Assembly (NCBI GenBank): GCA_022820365.1 | Contig: JAJEFO010000077.1 | Span: 1 to 64,000, forward strand | Length of the DNA stretch: 64,000 nt | Direction: 5' to 3' | Origin: Silicimonas sp. | GTDB lineage: Bacteria; Pseudomonadota; Alphaproteobacteria; Rhodobacterales; Rhodobacteraceae | In this document: positions 1 to 9,130 of the stretch, piece by piece | Position numbering within the stretch: the first letter of the stretch is position 1 | Layout: the number at the start of each line of letters is the position of its first letter | The notes under the pieces: model-generated | Databases searched by the model: none | Told to the model about the DNA's origin: nothing | Seen by the model: the letters and a program-made list of their open reading frames with translations, nothing else | Position numbers and translations under genes: made by a program

Positions 1-728
1 AAAGGGCGTCTGCCGGGAAAGAGGATCAGCCGCCTCGGAATCCCGGCTTCCCGCGTTGTCTCGGAAATCCGGCAATCCGTGCACGAAACTATCCGGGAAA
101 AAACCTGCCAGACGGATCGGATTAAAGCAGAAAACTACAGGTGCAATCGAGACCGCCGAAGACATCGAGCCCATGGGCCAGATCGTACAGGTCTCTGCCC
201 TTGTCCCTTTGAAGGAGCGCGCAATTTGGTCGCCAGCATCTCCTCGTTCGAGAATGTCGGTATCGTTGACACGCCGGAAAACCAGGGGTTCGCGACGGCG
301 AACGGGGCCATCACTGCGGGGTCGTAGGCGGTGCGTTCACGCGTGTTGATTTCGAGCATGAGGCGGATGGGATGTTCGCCGCCTTCCTCCGCCTGGACCC
401 GGAAGCGGAATTTCGGTGCGATTTGGCTCTGCTCGAAGCGGGCGGGACCGAGCCACGGCTCGAGGAGCTCTCGCATGCGGTCCAGGATCGGGCCGATCGC
501 ACCTGCAGAGGTGCGGACCAGATCGATATCCTCCGAGTAGCGGAGCGGCTCCGGGAAGTGCAATTTGTTGAGGGCGGTTCCGCCCCTGAATCGGAGCTCC
601 GATGCGAGGAACGGATCGCCGAAAATCTCCACGAGGGCGCGTGAGATGATCAGGTCCTGCTCGACCTGCCTCTGCTCGGCCCACGGTGCCTTCTGGCTCC
701 ATTCGACGATGTTCTGGCTCGGGATCAT
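1..728 (-). pseudogene. Frameshifted AbiEii-type nucleotidyltransferase toxin
   Basis: This is the toxin half of an AbiE-like type IV toxin-antitoxin pair. It starts at 728 (MIPSQNIVEWSQ), overlapping the stop of the upstream antitoxin gene as ATGA. The nucleotidyltransferase signature is clear: LRFRGGTALNKL, then YSEDIDLVR with the paired Asp residues, and later SNEEMLATKLRA. Just after that point (near 215) the frame breaks. The family continuation (ALLQRDKGRDLYDLAHGLD) is read in another frame, as if 2 nt were lost, and it meets a stop at 122-124. A further family-like tail (RGKPGFRGG, stop, then FPADAL) appears in a third frame close to the left edge. The 5' two thirds look intact while the 3' third is decayed, so a functional toxin is unlikely. 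The family call is confident; where the gene originally ended is unknown because it runs to the edge. Confidence 0.8.
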
Positions 729-1540
729 TGATCGATTTCCGGAAGCCGGCGCACGACGACCCGCCATCTCTGATCCCGTTCGACGGGGTCGGGTGCGAAG
801 AGCGGATCCCTGGCCTCCGCCCGATCGAGCTCGGTCCACGGCGGCTTGCCCCGCGACGACAGCATCTCGTGCATCTTCCGGGTGATGCTGCGCCGGTCGA
901 GGATGTCGAGCATGTAGCCCAAACGCTGCACGACCGGTTTCTCGAACCGGAGGGACAGGAACGCGAGCTGATCGCCGTCGATCTTGGAGCCGAGGTCGGA
1001 GAGGACGGTGGCGACGTTGTCGATGCCCGCCGACCCCTTGCCGTAGCGCAAGAGGTCGAGCGCGGTCAGCGCGGGGGAGGAGACCTTCATCCGTCCGGTA
1101 TCGGTCTTGATGTCTTCGATCCCGTCCATGATCGCGGCCAACTCCTTTCGGTAGTAGAAGACGATGAGGTTGCGTCCCGCGCGAATTCTGGACATGCGCT
1201 TGCCGGTCACGACCTGGAACTCCATGACGGCCCGATGGGTTGCACCGTGCAGTTCCGCAGCCTTAAGGAGCCCGACGTAGTAGGGTTGCAGCTCCTGCCG
1301 CATGAGGGCGTCCACGTACCAGGATGGGGGCGGCGCTCCCCAGGAGGCGAATTGCGGCGGGACGGCGACATAGAACCCCTTGCGCGGACTGATCAGCAGA
1401 CCACGTTTCTGGAGGCGCTGAGCGGCATCCAGGAACGCTCCGCGGTTGGTGCCGAGGGCCGCGACGGCTTCCTCCGCGGCAAAGACGATCCGGCCCTTCG
1501 ACTGAAGCTCCGTCACATATTCGGCGAGGGTCACGCGCAT
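725..1540 (-). CDS. AbiEi-family type IV antitoxin
   Basis: This is the antitoxin and probable transcriptional autoregulator of the AbiE pair. Its N-terminal winged-helix part (about residues 1-90) reads TLAEYVTELQSKGRIVF and then the conserved RKGFYVAVPP and GAPPPSWYVDALM. The C-terminal AbiEi_1-like domain contains YYVGLLKAAELHGA and the motif LTALDLLRYGKGSAGIDN. I chose the ATG at 1540 because family members begin close to the LAEYV helix; GTG 1579 and ATG 1552 are in-frame alternatives. The 3' end overlaps the toxin start by 4 nt, the usual translational coupling. The antitoxin is intact while its toxin is frameshifted. The family call is strong; any phage-defence role is inferred from the family. 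Confidence 0.88.
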   Translation of the reverse strand: MRVTLAEYVTELQSKGRIVFAAEEAVAALGTNRGAFLDAAQRLQKRGLLISPRKGFYVAVPPQFASWGAPPPSWYVDALMRQELQPYYVGLLKAAELHGATHRAVMEFQVVTGKRMSRIRAGRNLIVFYYRKELAAIMDGIEDIKTDTGRMKVSSPALTALDLLRYGKGSAGIDNVATVLSDLGSKIDGDQLAFLSLRFEKPVVQRLGYMLDILDRRSITRKMHEMLSSRGKPPWTELDRAEARDPLFAPDPVERDQRWRVVVRRLPEIDQ

Positions 1541-1906
1541 TCCAAGAATCATGTATGTAAATCCGCGTTTTTCGCCCACTAAGTTACATGACTTTTTTCC
1601 CTGTGCTCAAGTCGTGGAGAAATGTCCGTACTTTTCGCGGTTTTCTCCAAATGAAACCTCTCGGGAACCAGGGGAGGTAAGGACTATCGTTCGCACAACG
1701 CCATCGGCGAGAGAAAGCGCGAATAGGATCACCTATACAAGAGTGGCACTTTGAAAGGCACGGGATACGGGTCGCCATGCCGGTGCCTGAAGTGATCAAG
1801 AGTGTCCTCCCAATTCTGGCGTTGACGGATACTCTTGATGTTCAATGTGGCCTTACTCCTCCGGCCGTCGCTAGAGTTGCTCAGCCTGGAATTCGTCTGA
1901 AGAGCT
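1541..1906. other. Intergenic region between abiEi and the phosphonate LysR gene
   Basis: This stretch lies upstream of the AbiEi gene and downstream of the LysR gene. Short ORFs cross it on both strands, but none has a recognisable domain or a convincing ribosome binding site. It should hold the AbiE promoter and the LysR transcription end. I see no clear terminator hairpin. Confidence 0.5.
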
Positions 1907-2782
1907 CTACAAGCTTGCGCTGCCGCTGGATTGGCACATTCGCATGAATTCGCGAATGACCCTGACATCGCGACGCTGGCGCAAATGCACCACCATTTCC
2001 CGCATTTCCAGATCAATGTCTTCAAGTTCGAAGGCGCGAATTCGCTGGTCTTCACCCAACTCCGAAAGGGACACGATACCGACGCAGTCGTTGGCGGCGA
2101 CGATTTCGCGAACTGCTTCGCGTCCTTCCGCAACGATCGCGGGGGCAAACATCACGCCTCGCGCCTTGCCAAACTCTTCAAGTTGTTGCCGTGTCCTGGA
2201 GCCGGATTCGCGCAAGACGAGCGGCAGGTCCGCAAGTTCAGATAGCGAGATTCTCCGCTTTCCTGCCGGGAAAAAACTCCTACGTGCGAACCCTACCAAC
2301 TTGCTCTTTGACAAGGACAGCGTCTCAAAGTCATCGTGGGCTTTCCCACTCCCGATAACGCCGATATCGGCATCAAAAGACCGCAACCTTTGAATGATTT
2401 CTTCGGTATTTCCGGAGGCAATGACAATCCGAACGCTTGGGTAGGTATTCCGAAATCTCTGTATGACATTGCTGACATGGCAGGCAGAGTCGACCATAAT
2501 TCGCAGTTCTTCCTCAATCCGGTTCGCCGTCTTCGACAACAGGCCTTTGATCTCGCCTTCTATTTCGAAATATGCGCGGGTCTTGGCAAACAGCTCTTCG
2601 CCATCTGGCGTCAGGACAACCTTTTTCCGGATGCGGGAAAACAGCAGAACATCATTGTCTCTTTCAAGTTTTCGCACCTGATCCGAGATTGCCGGTTGTG
2701 TCAGGCCAAGAGCCTCGGCGGCAAGAGAGAACCCTCCCAGCAAGGCCACATAGTGAAACGCACGGATCTGAGCATGGGTCAT
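1907..2782 (-). CDS. LysR-family regulator, divergent from the phnWAY operon
   Basis: This is a 291-residue LysR-type transcriptional regulator. The N-terminal winged HTH (about residues 1-60) reads QIRAFHYVALLGGFSLAAEALG followed by LTQPAISDQVRKLE, the typical recognition helix. The rest is a substrate-binding-like effector domain, with LRIMVDSACHVSNVIQRF at its start. It is transcribed away from phnW with about 90 nt between the starts, the usual arrangement for a local activator. The likely effector is 2-aminoethylphosphonate or a pathway intermediate; this rests on position, not on residues. This gene and its promoter are visibly more AT-rich than the genes downstream. Family call sure, target inferred. 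Confidence 0.9.
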   Translation of the reverse strand: MTHAQIRAFHYVALLGGFSLAAEALGLTQPAISDQVRKLERDNDVLLFSRIRKKVVLTPDGEELFAKTRAYFEIEGEIKGLLSKTANRIEEELRIMVDSACHVSNVIQRFRNTYPSVRIVIASGNTEEIIQRLRSFDADIGVIGSGKAHDDFETLSLSKSKLVGFARRSFFPAGKRRISLSELADLPLVLRESGSRTRQQLEEFGKARGVMFAPAIVAEGREAVREIVAANDCVGIVSLSELGEDQRIRAFELEDIDLEMREMVVHLRQRRDVRVIREFMRMCQSSGSASL

Positions 2783-2805
2783 GCATCGCTCATGTATCGA
2801 TGAAA

Positions 2806-2821
2806 ATTATTCAATGATAAT
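2806..2821. promoter_or_regulatory. Dyad in the LysR/phnW divergent promoter
   Basis: ATTAT-N6-ATAAT is a 5-bp inverted repeat in a very AT-rich gap between the divergent LysR and phnW starts. It is a plausible LysR-type binding site or part of a -10 region. The call rests on symmetry and position only. Confidence 0.35.
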
Positions 2822-2873
2822 ATTTAACGATTTTATTTATGCAAGTTCCTTCACCATAACGGAACCGGAAACA

Positions 2874-4070
2874 ATGACGGGTGATGACATGACAGCACCG
2901 CAACTGGAATCGCCACGGCTGGGAGAGCGGTATCTGCTCACCCCGGGGCCGCTGACCACTTCCTTTGCCACCAAAGAGGCCATGCTGAAGGACTGGGGCA
3001 GCAGGGATGATGACTTCCGTGCCATGACGCGCGATCTGAGATCTCGGCTGCTTGGCCTGATCGGACGCGGGTCTGACGCCTATGATTGCGTCCCGATTCA
3101 GGGCTCTGGCAGCTATTGCGTCGAGGCAATGTTGGGTTCCTTTGTGCCGCAGGACGGCAAGGTCCTTGTTCTGGCCAATGGCGCCTATGGCCAGCGAGCT
3201 TCGACGACGATGGACTATCTTGGACGCAAGAAGGTGTTGCTCGACAAAGGGGACTATCTGCCGCCGCGTGGCGAAGAAGTCGCTGCCATTCTGACAAACG
3301 ATCCAGACATCACGCATGTGTTCGCCATTCACTGCGAAACCTCTTCCGGCATCCTGAACCCGATCGAAGAGATCGCCGAGGCCACACGCGCCGGGGGCCG
3401 CAAGCTGCTGATCGACAGCATGTCCGCGTTTGGCGCGCTCCCCCTGCACCCGGAAGAACTGGGATGTACAGCTTTTGCCTCTTCTGCCAACAAGTGCATA
3501 GAGGGCGTGCCCGGCTTCGGCTTTGTCATTGCGCGCAAGGACGAGATCAAGGCGGCCAAGGGCAACTCGCACTCGCTGTCATTGGACGTGCATGCCCAAT
3601 GGGCCACGATGGAGAAGACCAGCCAGTGGCGGTTTACGCCGCCAACCCACGTTGTTGCGGCCTTTGTCGAAGCGCTGAAACAGCACGAGGCCGAGGGTGG
3701 CGTTGCCGGACGTGGCGCCCGCTACATGCGCAACCGCGAAGTCATGGTTGCAGGCATGCGCAGCCTGGGCTTTGAAACCCTGCTGGCCGACCGCTGGCTC
3801 AGCCCGATCATCACCACATTCTTCTGCCCCGCCGACCCGGCCTTCAGCTTCGACCGGTTCTACGATCTGATGAGGGACAAGGGCTTCATAATCTATCCCG
3901 GAAAGTTGACGGTTGTGGAATCGTTCCGCGTCGGATGTATCGGACAGATGGACGAAACTGTCATGCGGGCGGTTGTCGTCGCCGCGAAAGAGGCGCTCGA
4001 ACACATGGGCGTCGCCTCCGCAGCTCCGCCTGCCACCGCGCTTGAAGAGCGCAAGAGACTCGCCGCTTGA
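2874..4070 (+). CDS. phnW: 2-aminoethylphosphonate:pyruvate aminotransferase PhnW
   Basis: PhnW is a PLP-dependent class V aminotransferase that converts 2-aminoethylphosphonate and pyruvate to phosphonoacetaldehyde and alanine in the cytosol. The N-terminus has the hallmark RYLLTPGPLTTS, and IQGSGSYCVEAMLGSF and LANGAYGQR follow. The PLP lysine lies in SSANKCIEGVPGFGFV. The C-terminal domain contains FIIYPGKLTVVESFRVGCIG. Length (about 398 aa) fits the family. ATG 2874 has a weak GGAA upstream; ATG 2889 is an alternative. It is followed at once by phnA and phnY, giving the full 2-AEP to phosphonoacetaldehyde to phosphonoacetate to acetate plus phosphate route. High confidence. Confidence 0.95.
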   Translation: MTGDDMTAPQLESPRLGERYLLTPGPLTTSFATKEAMLKDWGSRDDDFRAMTRDLRSRLLGLIGRGSDAYDCVPIQGSGSYCVEAMLGSFVPQDGKVLVLANGAYGQRASTTMDYLGRKKVLLDKGDYLPPRGEEVAAILTNDPDITHVFAIHCETSSGILNPIEEIAEATRAGGRKLLIDSMSAFGALPLHPEELGCTAFASSANKCIEGVPGFGFVIARKDEIKAAKGNSHSLSLDVHAQWATMEKTSQWRFTPPTHVVAAFVEALKQHEAEGGVAGRGARYMRNREVMVAGMRSLGFETLLADRWLSPIITTFFCPADPAFSFDRFYDLMRDKGFIIYPGKLTVVESFRVGCIGQMDETVMRAVVVAAKEALEHMGVASAAPPATALEERKRLAA

Positions 4071-4078
4071 GGAACAAT

Positions 4079-5341
4079 ATGCCGATCATTGCCCCCGTCG
4101 TTGCAAACGGTCGCACCTATCCTGTGCCTCGAACCTGTGCCATTGCCATCTGCCTGGATGGGTGCGAACCGGAATACTTGAAGGTCGCCATCGCCGAAGG
4201 GCTGATGCAGAACCTCGAGCGAATCCGCGAGACCGGGACCGACCGGTTGGCGCACTCGGTGATCCCATCCTTCACAAACCCGAACAACCTGTCGATTGCC
4301 ACAGGCCGTCCGCCAGCGGTGCATGGCATCTGCGGCAACTTCCTTTTCGACCCGGATACCGGCGAAGAAGTGATGATGAACGACGTCCGCTTCCTGCGTG
4401 CGCCCACCATCTTTTCGAAATTCCACGAGGCTGGCGCCCGCGTCGCGATTGTCACCGCCAAGGACAAGCTGCGTGCCCTGCTCGGCGCAGGCCTGAAGTT
4501 TCAAAATGATCGCGCTGTGGCCTTCTCGGCGGAACGGTCTGGCGGCACAACCAAGGCCGAACACGGGATAGACAATGCGAGCGAATGGCTGGGCATGCCG
4601 GTACCTGAGGTCTATTCGGCCGACCTGTCCGAATTTGTCTTTGCGGCCGGCGTGAAGCTTCTGAAAGAAATGAAGCCTGACGTGATGTACCTGTCGACAA
4701 CAGACTATGTACAGCACAAATTTGCGCCAACCGAACATGGCGCAAAGGAATTTTGCGCCATGTTCGACCGCTATCTGGGCGAGCTGGATGCGCTTGGCGC
4801 CGCCATCGTGACAACTGCGGATCACGGCATGAAACCCAAGCATGACGCCACGACCAAGGAACCCTCCGTCATCTACATGCAGGACGTGTTCGACGAATGG
4901 CTGGGCAAGGCTGCGGCGCGCGTGATCCTGCCGATCACCGACCCCTATGTCGTTCACCATGGCGCCCTTGGCTCGTTTGCGACCGTGTATCTCCCTGAAG
5001 ATGCCGACCGGGCCGAGATCAGGGCCAATGTCGCCGCCCTGCCAGAAATGCTCGAAGTGCTGACCCGCGAAGAGGCGGTGGCAAATTACGAACTGCCCGC
5101 CGACCGCATTGGTGATCTGACTATGGTCTGCACCGAAAACATGACCGTCGGCACTTCTGAGGACCGCCACGACCTGGCCGCCTTGGGCGAGCCCCTGCGC
5201 AGTCACGGCGGGCTGACCGAGCAGGAAGTGCCCTTCGTCGTCAACCGTGTGATCGACGTGCCCAATGCGCCCACCTTGCGCAATTTCGACGCGTTCCTTT
5301 ATGCAACCACCGCCGCCGCATCGGAAGAGGTCCCCGCATGA
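4079..5341 (+). CDS. phnA: Phosphonoacetate hydrolase PhnA
   Basis: PhnA is an alkaline-phosphatase-superfamily zinc hydrolase that cleaves phosphonoacetate to acetate and phosphate. Motifs are in the expected order: the metal Asp in [11 protein letters not shown], the nucleophile Thr in [14 protein letters not shown], the metal ligands in [10 protein letters not shown] and TTADHGMK, and a late His in LRSHGG. Start at ATG 4079, eight nt after the phnW stop, with GAGGAA as ribosome binding site; a TTG at 4067 is in frame but less likely. The 3' end overlaps phnY by 4 nt (ATGA). This is the phosphonoacetate hydrolase, not the unrelated zinc-ribbon protein also called PhnA. Confidence 0.95.
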   Translation: MPIIAPVVANGRTYPVPRTCAIAICLDGCEPEYLKVAIAEGLMQNLERIRETGTDRLAHSVIPSFTNPNNLSIATGRPPAVHGICGNFLFDPDTGEEVMMNDVRFLRAPTIFSKFHEAGARVAIVTAKDKLRALLGAGLKFQNDRAVAFSAERSGGTTKAEHGIDNASEWLGMPVPEVYSADLSEFVFAAGVKLLKEMKPDVMYLSTTDYVQHKFAPTEHGAKEFCAMFDRYLGELDALGAAIVTTADHGMKPKHDATTKEPSVIYMQDVFDEWLGKAAARVILPITDPYVVHHGALGSFATVYLPEDADRAEIRANVAALPEMLEVLTREEAVANYELPADRIGDLTMVCTENMTVGTSEDRHDLAALGEPLRSHGGLTEQEVPFVVNRVIDVPNAPTLRNFDAFLYATTAAASEEVPA

Positions 5342-6795
5342 ACGAGATGACAAATCTGGATATTCGCAATGAAGGCATGCGCATCGGCGGGGAGGCGGTC
5401 TTCACCGACAGCACCGTGCCGGTACAGTACCCTTACACGGAAGAGGTTGTAGGATATGTGCCCGCTGGTGACGCCAGCCATGCGGCAAAAGCCTTTGAAA
5501 TCGCGGCGAATTACAAGCCGAATCTCACGCGCTACGAACGCAGCAAGATCCTGACACAAGCAGGCGAGATCATCGGAGAGCGGCGCGAGTATCTGGCAAA
5601 ATGGCTGACGCTGGAGCTGGGAATCTGCCACCAGCACGCGATTTACGAGACCAAGCGCGCGCAGGACGTGTTCCAGTTTGCCGCCGCCGAGGCGCTGAAA
5701 GACGATGGCGAGATCTTCTCCTGCGATCTGACCCACAATGGCAAGGATCGCAAGATATTCACCAAGCGCGAGCCGGTTCGCGCCATCAGTGCGATCACGC
5801 CGTTCAACCACCCGTTGAACATGGTCAGCCACAAGATTGCGCCGTCCATCGCGACGAACAACTGCATGGTCTGCAAGCCAACCGAACTGACGCCGCTCAC
5901 GGCAATCACGCTTGCCGACGTTCTCTACGATGCTGGCCTGCCGCACGAGATGTTCCAGATCGTGACCGGCTGGCCGCAGGACATCGGCGACGAGATGATC
6001 ACGAACGAGCATATCGACATCATCACGTTCACTGGCGGCGTGCCGGTCGGCAAGATGATAGCTGCGAAGGCCGCGTACAAGCGTGCCGCGCTTGAATTGG
6101 GCGGCAACGACCCGCTGATCATCTGCAATGACTTGAGCGAGGCGGATCTCGACAGGGCCGCGACCATAGCTGTTGCGGGCGCCACGGGAAACTCGGGTCA
6201 ACGCTGTACTGCCGTGAAGCGAATCCTCGTGCAGGAAAGCGTCGCGGACCAGTTCGTGCCGCTGGTTCTGGAGAAGGCCAAGAAGATCAAGTTCGGCGAT
6301 CCGCAAGACCCGGAAACCGAGCTTGGCTGCGTCATTCACAAGGAAGCCGCCGAGGTTTTCGAAAGACGCGTCCTGCAAGCTGAAAAGGAAGGGGCGGAGA
6401 TCCTCTACCACCCGGGGCGGCGGGGTGCGTTGCTGCCGCCCATCGTGGTGGACAAGGTGTCGCATTCCTCGGAACTGGTGATGGAGGAGACCTTTGGCCC
6501 CATAGTGCCCATCGTGCGCGTGCCGGACAATGACGAAGAGGTGATGGCAATCTCGAACTCCACTGATTTCGGTCTGTCCTCGGGCGTCTGCACCAACAGT
6601 TTCCACCGGATGCACGCCTACATCGAAGGGCTGAACGTAGGCACCGTCAACATATGGGAACAACCGGGCTACCGTATTGAGATGTCACCCTTTGGCGGCA
6701 TCAAGGACAGCGGCAATGGCGTCAAGGAGGGCGTCATCGAAGCGATGAAGTTCTTCACCACGGTCAAGACATTCTCCCTGCCTTGGCCGCGTTGA
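5338..6795 (+). CDS. phnY: Phosphonoacetaldehyde dehydrogenase PhnY
   Basis: This NAD-dependent aldehyde dehydrogenase oxidises phosphonoacetaldehyde to phosphonoacetate, the substrate of PhnA. Visible features are the cofactor segment around ITPFNHPLN and KPTELTPL, the Rossmann glycines in [10 protein letters not shown], the general-base Glu in [10 protein letters not shown], the catalytic Cys in [12 protein letters not shown], and the late [11 protein letters not shown]. Length (485 aa) is normal. The start overlaps the phnA stop (ATGA), so the two are translationally coupled. The specific substrate comes from the phnW-phnA context; the ALDH fold alone would not give it. Confidence 0.93.
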   Translation: MNEMTNLDIRNEGMRIGGEAVFTDSTVPVQYPYTEEVVGYVPAGDASHAAKAFEIAANYKPNLTRYERSKILTQAGEIIGERREYLAKWLTLELGICHQHAIYETKRAQDVFQFAAAEALKDDGEIFSCDLTHNGKDRKIFTKREPVRAISAITPFNHPLNMVSHKIAPSIATNNCMVCKPTELTPLTAITLADVLYDAGLPHEMFQIVTGWPQDIGDEMITNEHIDIITFTGGVPVGKMIAAKAAYKRAALELGGNDPLIICNDLSEADLDRAATIAVAGATGNSGQRCTAVKRILVQESVADQFVPLVLEKAKKIKFGDPQDPETELGCVIHKEAAEVFERRVLQAEKEGAEILYHPGRRGALLPPIVVDKVSHSSELVMEETFGPIVPIVRVPDNDEEVMAISNSTDFGLSSGVCTNSFHRMHAYIEGLNVGTVNIWEQPGYRIEMSPFGGIKDSGNGVKEGVIEAMKFFTTVKTFSLPWPR

Positions 6796-6853
6796 TCCCA
6801 TCAGGACCAACGCATCGGCTGGACCGCGGCCCATCGAGTCACGGCTCTTTCGC

Positions 6854-7693
6854 TTGAGCCTTCCGGTCTTTTTCATCGTCCTCGCGGCCGCACTGATGCA
6901 CGCGACCTGGAATGCGCTGGTAAAGGGCGCGAATGACCGGTTGATGGTTCTGGGCCTGATCGCGCTGGGGCATGTGGCACCTGGACTAGTGATCCTGGCC
7001 TTCACCGGACTGCCCCAGACAGGCTCCTACCCCTACATCATTGCCTCAACGGTCATTCACTGGGGATATTACTGGTGCCTCAACTTGGCGTATCGCAGTG
7101 GGGACCTGTCAGTCGCCTATCCGATTGCGCGGGGCATTGCGCCTGTGCTGGTCGCGCTTGGTGCGCAGGTCTGGATCGGCGAGACTCTTCCGCTCATGGC
7201 CTGGTTTGGCATTCTGGCCGTGTCTTTCGGTATCGGCATCCTGTCATTTGCGGGGCTTGGGCCCACAACAAGCTGGGCGGGCATTGCCGCCGCTCTCCTC
7301 ACGGGGATGACCATTGCGGCCTATTCTCTGGCCGACGGCGTCGGCGTGCGAGTGTCTGGCAACGCCCTGGCCTACATCGCGCTTTTGTTCACGGCTGAAG
7401 CATTTGTGGCAGGGTTCATATTTTCCACCCGGATGGATCGGCTGCGCACCCTTCCCATGCGCACGATCTGGCTAGGAATTGTCGGCGGCGTCGTCTCCAG
7501 TTCGGCCTATGCCCTCGTGCTCTATGCCAAAACCCTCGCGCCTTTGGGGGCGGTATCAGCCTTGCGAGAAACCTCGGTGATCTTTGCGGCGCTGCTTGGA
7601 GTGACTTGGCTCAAGGAGGGGCCGAAATCCAGCCGTCTTGCAGCCGCTTTCGTCGTAGCCTGCGGCATTGTTGTCTTGGGGGTGGCGACATGA
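6854..7693 (+). CDS. DMT-superfamily (EamA) transporter of the phosphonate operon
   Basis: This is a roughly ten-helix EamA-type permease of 279 aa. Its two halves begin LPVFFIVLAAALMHATWNAL and WAGIAAALLTGMTIAAYSLA. The best start is TTG 6854, since the hydrophobic first helix begins immediately after it. It lies 58 nt after phnY, so it probably belongs to the phosphonate transcript. No phosphonate ABC transporter is visible nearby, so this gene may move 2-AEP, phosphonoacetate or a product such as alanine or acetate. Family certain; substrate and direction unknown. Confidence 0.85.
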   Translation: MSLPVFFIVLAAALMHATWNALVKGANDRLMVLGLIALGHVAPGLVILAFTGLPQTGSYPYIIASTVIHWGYYWCLNLAYRSGDLSVAYPIARGIAPVLVALGAQVWIGETLPLMAWFGILAVSFGIGILSFAGLGPTTSWAGIAAALLTGMTIAAYSLADGVGVRVSGNALAYIALLFTAEAFVAGFIFSTRMDRLRTLPMRTIWLGIVGGVVSSSAYALVLYAKTLAPLGAVSALRETSVIFAALLGVTWLKEGPKSSRLAAAFVVACGIVVLGVAT

Positions 7694-7776
7694 ACCTGCT
7701 GCTCTTCCTAGTCCAGACCGCGGGCACGACGATGTTCCCGCCCTTTGCCGCACACATTGCACGCTCCGAAATTTGA
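7690..7776 (+). pseudogene. Truncated 28-codon ORF coupled to the DMT gene
   Basis: An ATG at 7690 overlaps the DMT stop as ATGA, as the next gene of an operon would. It encodes only 28 residues, opening with the hydrophobic MNLLLFLVQTAG, then stops at 7774-7776. It may be the 5' stump of a lost membrane or exported protein. Nothing identifiable follows up to the VapC gene end at 7997. Low confidence that it is more than chance. Confidence 0.3.
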
Positions 7777-7996
7777 AGGGCTCTTTCATGCAGCCTTCAG
7801 GCGACACATGCTGGAGCGCGAGAACCTGCCGCGGGATTGTCAAGCGAGAGATTCTGGGAAACCACGCTCATCAAACCGCCGGTCGCGTTCTCCATGCTTG
7901 TGTCCGCATCAACACTCCTTTGGACACGGATGGCTTGTTGCATGCAGCGGACATTCGGCTTGTTACCGAAACCCGGAAAGTTGCACGTCGCCACTT

Positions 7997-8446
7997 TCAG
8001 CGGCGCTCAGCGAAGGGTGCGTATCGGTCCAGAGGAAGTACAGATCCTGTTTCGTGTGTCTCGGAAATGCGCCGCACAAATCTATCATCGGCAGTAATTA
8101 GGGTGCGATCCGTTCGTTCTGCCAGCGCAAGATAGATGCAGTCGTATACCGGATGCCGAAACCGCAATGCCAATTCCAATGCACGTCGCTCCAGCGCGTC
8201 GTCGTGACCGACAATCGTGACCGGAGCATTCTGAAAGAACGCGAACCTGCTGATCGCAACGTCCTCCGAAATTGCTTCTCTGGCCGCTAAGCTGCGCAGA
8301 ACATTTGCCGCTTCAATCCTGACCAGTTCGGGGGCGATGAGGTTCTCGTGCCGCAGATCAAGCGCCCTGTCGCTGCCAGCTTCATCCACGAGCCACTTGA
8401 CGGCCACGGACGCATCCACGACATACCCATGTCCGGTCACCGTCAC
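7997..8446 (-). CDS. VapC-family PIN-domain toxin
   Basis: This 149-residue PIN-domain endoribonuclease is the toxin of a type II pair. The acidic triad is visible: Asp in YVVDASVAVKWL, Glu in LVRIEAANVL, Asp in PVYDCIYLALAE, plus LITADDRF near the C-terminus. The start is GTG 8446, overlapping the antitoxin stop (GTGA), the usual coupling. By family it would cleave RNA, often tRNA, when released from the antitoxin. It sits at the right flank of the phosphonate patch, consistent with an accessory region. Confidence 0.88.
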   Translation of the reverse strand: MTVTGHGYVVDASVAVKWLVDEAGSDRALDLRHENLIAPELVRIEAANVLRSLAAREAISEDVAISRFAFFQNAPVTIVGHDDALERRALELALRFRHPVYDCIYLALAERTDRTLITADDRFVRRISETHETGSVLPLDRYAPFAERR

Positions 8447-8682
8447 GCCTCGCCACGACGACGGGACTCCCGGAGCATGTCCGTGGTGGAACCGAATTCG
8501 TCGGGAAGTCGAACACGGCGCGTGCGGGCCTCATCGAAAAAGTCGACCGGCATTTCCGTCCGCAGTGCCCTTTCCAGAATTCGGCGATGTTCCGCCTCCG
8601 CCGACCGACCTGCCCGCCTTGCCCGCAGCTTCAGTGCGGTAGCAATTTCGTCGTCAACGTTGCGAACCGTGAGCTGCGCCAT
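8443..8682 (-). CDS. FitA/VapB-type ribbon-helix-helix antitoxin
   Basis: This 79-residue antitoxin starts at ATG 8682, behind a strong ribosome binding site (GGAGGTGAGG). A longer reading frame begins upstream, but only this start gives the normal short N-terminus. The N-terminus MAQLTVRNVDDEIATALKL is a ribbon-helix-helix (Arc/FitA-like) DNA-binding unit. The C-terminal part (PVDFFDEARTRRVRLPDEF) should wrap the PIN toxin. It precedes and overlaps the toxin gene and probably autoregulates the operon. Confidence 0.85.
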   Translation of the reverse strand: MAQLTVRNVDDEIATALKLRARRAGRSAEAEHRRILERALRTEMPVDFFDEARTRRVRLPDEFGSTTDMLRESRRRGEA

Positions 8683-9130
8683 CCTCACCTCCCGATATGA
8701 CAGCATTATGCAGGCAATATGCCATATAGTCCGCCATCTGCGCAATACTATCCATGCCTTGCCTGTGATACGGGCTGGCAGAGCAGCCACCGAGACCGGA
8801 CCTTCTTCGAATGGGGCAGATGGCACCTTTGCGCGGCGCTGCTCTGGGCACTGATCCAGGGCCTTGAATGCACGTCGGTTGCGACGCGGGCACCAGGCAC
8901 GGGACTCATTGACTGATCAATACACCAAGAACCTGCCGACGCGACGCCTCGCTTAGCGAAAGCAAGCCGAAGCGGGGCAAGGGGCATGCCATCCGCGAGT
9001 GTTCCGCCAACCAACAAGTAGCGGAGCAAAGTCGCAGGCGCAGAACATTAAGTCGCAATTTGGCGTTCAATTGCCATCGATTCCCCAATAGACCAGAAAG
9101 ACTTGAGATTTCTTTGCGGAGCATGGGGTC
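8683..9130. other. Intergenic region upstream of the corrinoid protein gene
   Basis: This divergent gap should carry promoters for the antitoxin (leftward) and the corrinoid protein (rightward). I looked for the B12-box and core of a cobalamin riboswitch and did not find them. Short ORFs here have no recognisable product. Confidence 0.5.

Noticed and set aside
3893-5353. 486-codon open frame on the minus strand across phnA
   Set aside because: Antisense shadow of a high-GC gene. The forward strand has all PhnA motifs; the minus translation has no domain.
5299-6663. 454-codon minus-strand frame across phnY
   Set aside because: Shadow of the PhnY gene; the forward product has the full ALDH active site.
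8683-9130. Possible cobalamin riboswitch ahead of the corrinoid gene
   Set aside because: No B12-box or conserved core was found on reading the stretch.
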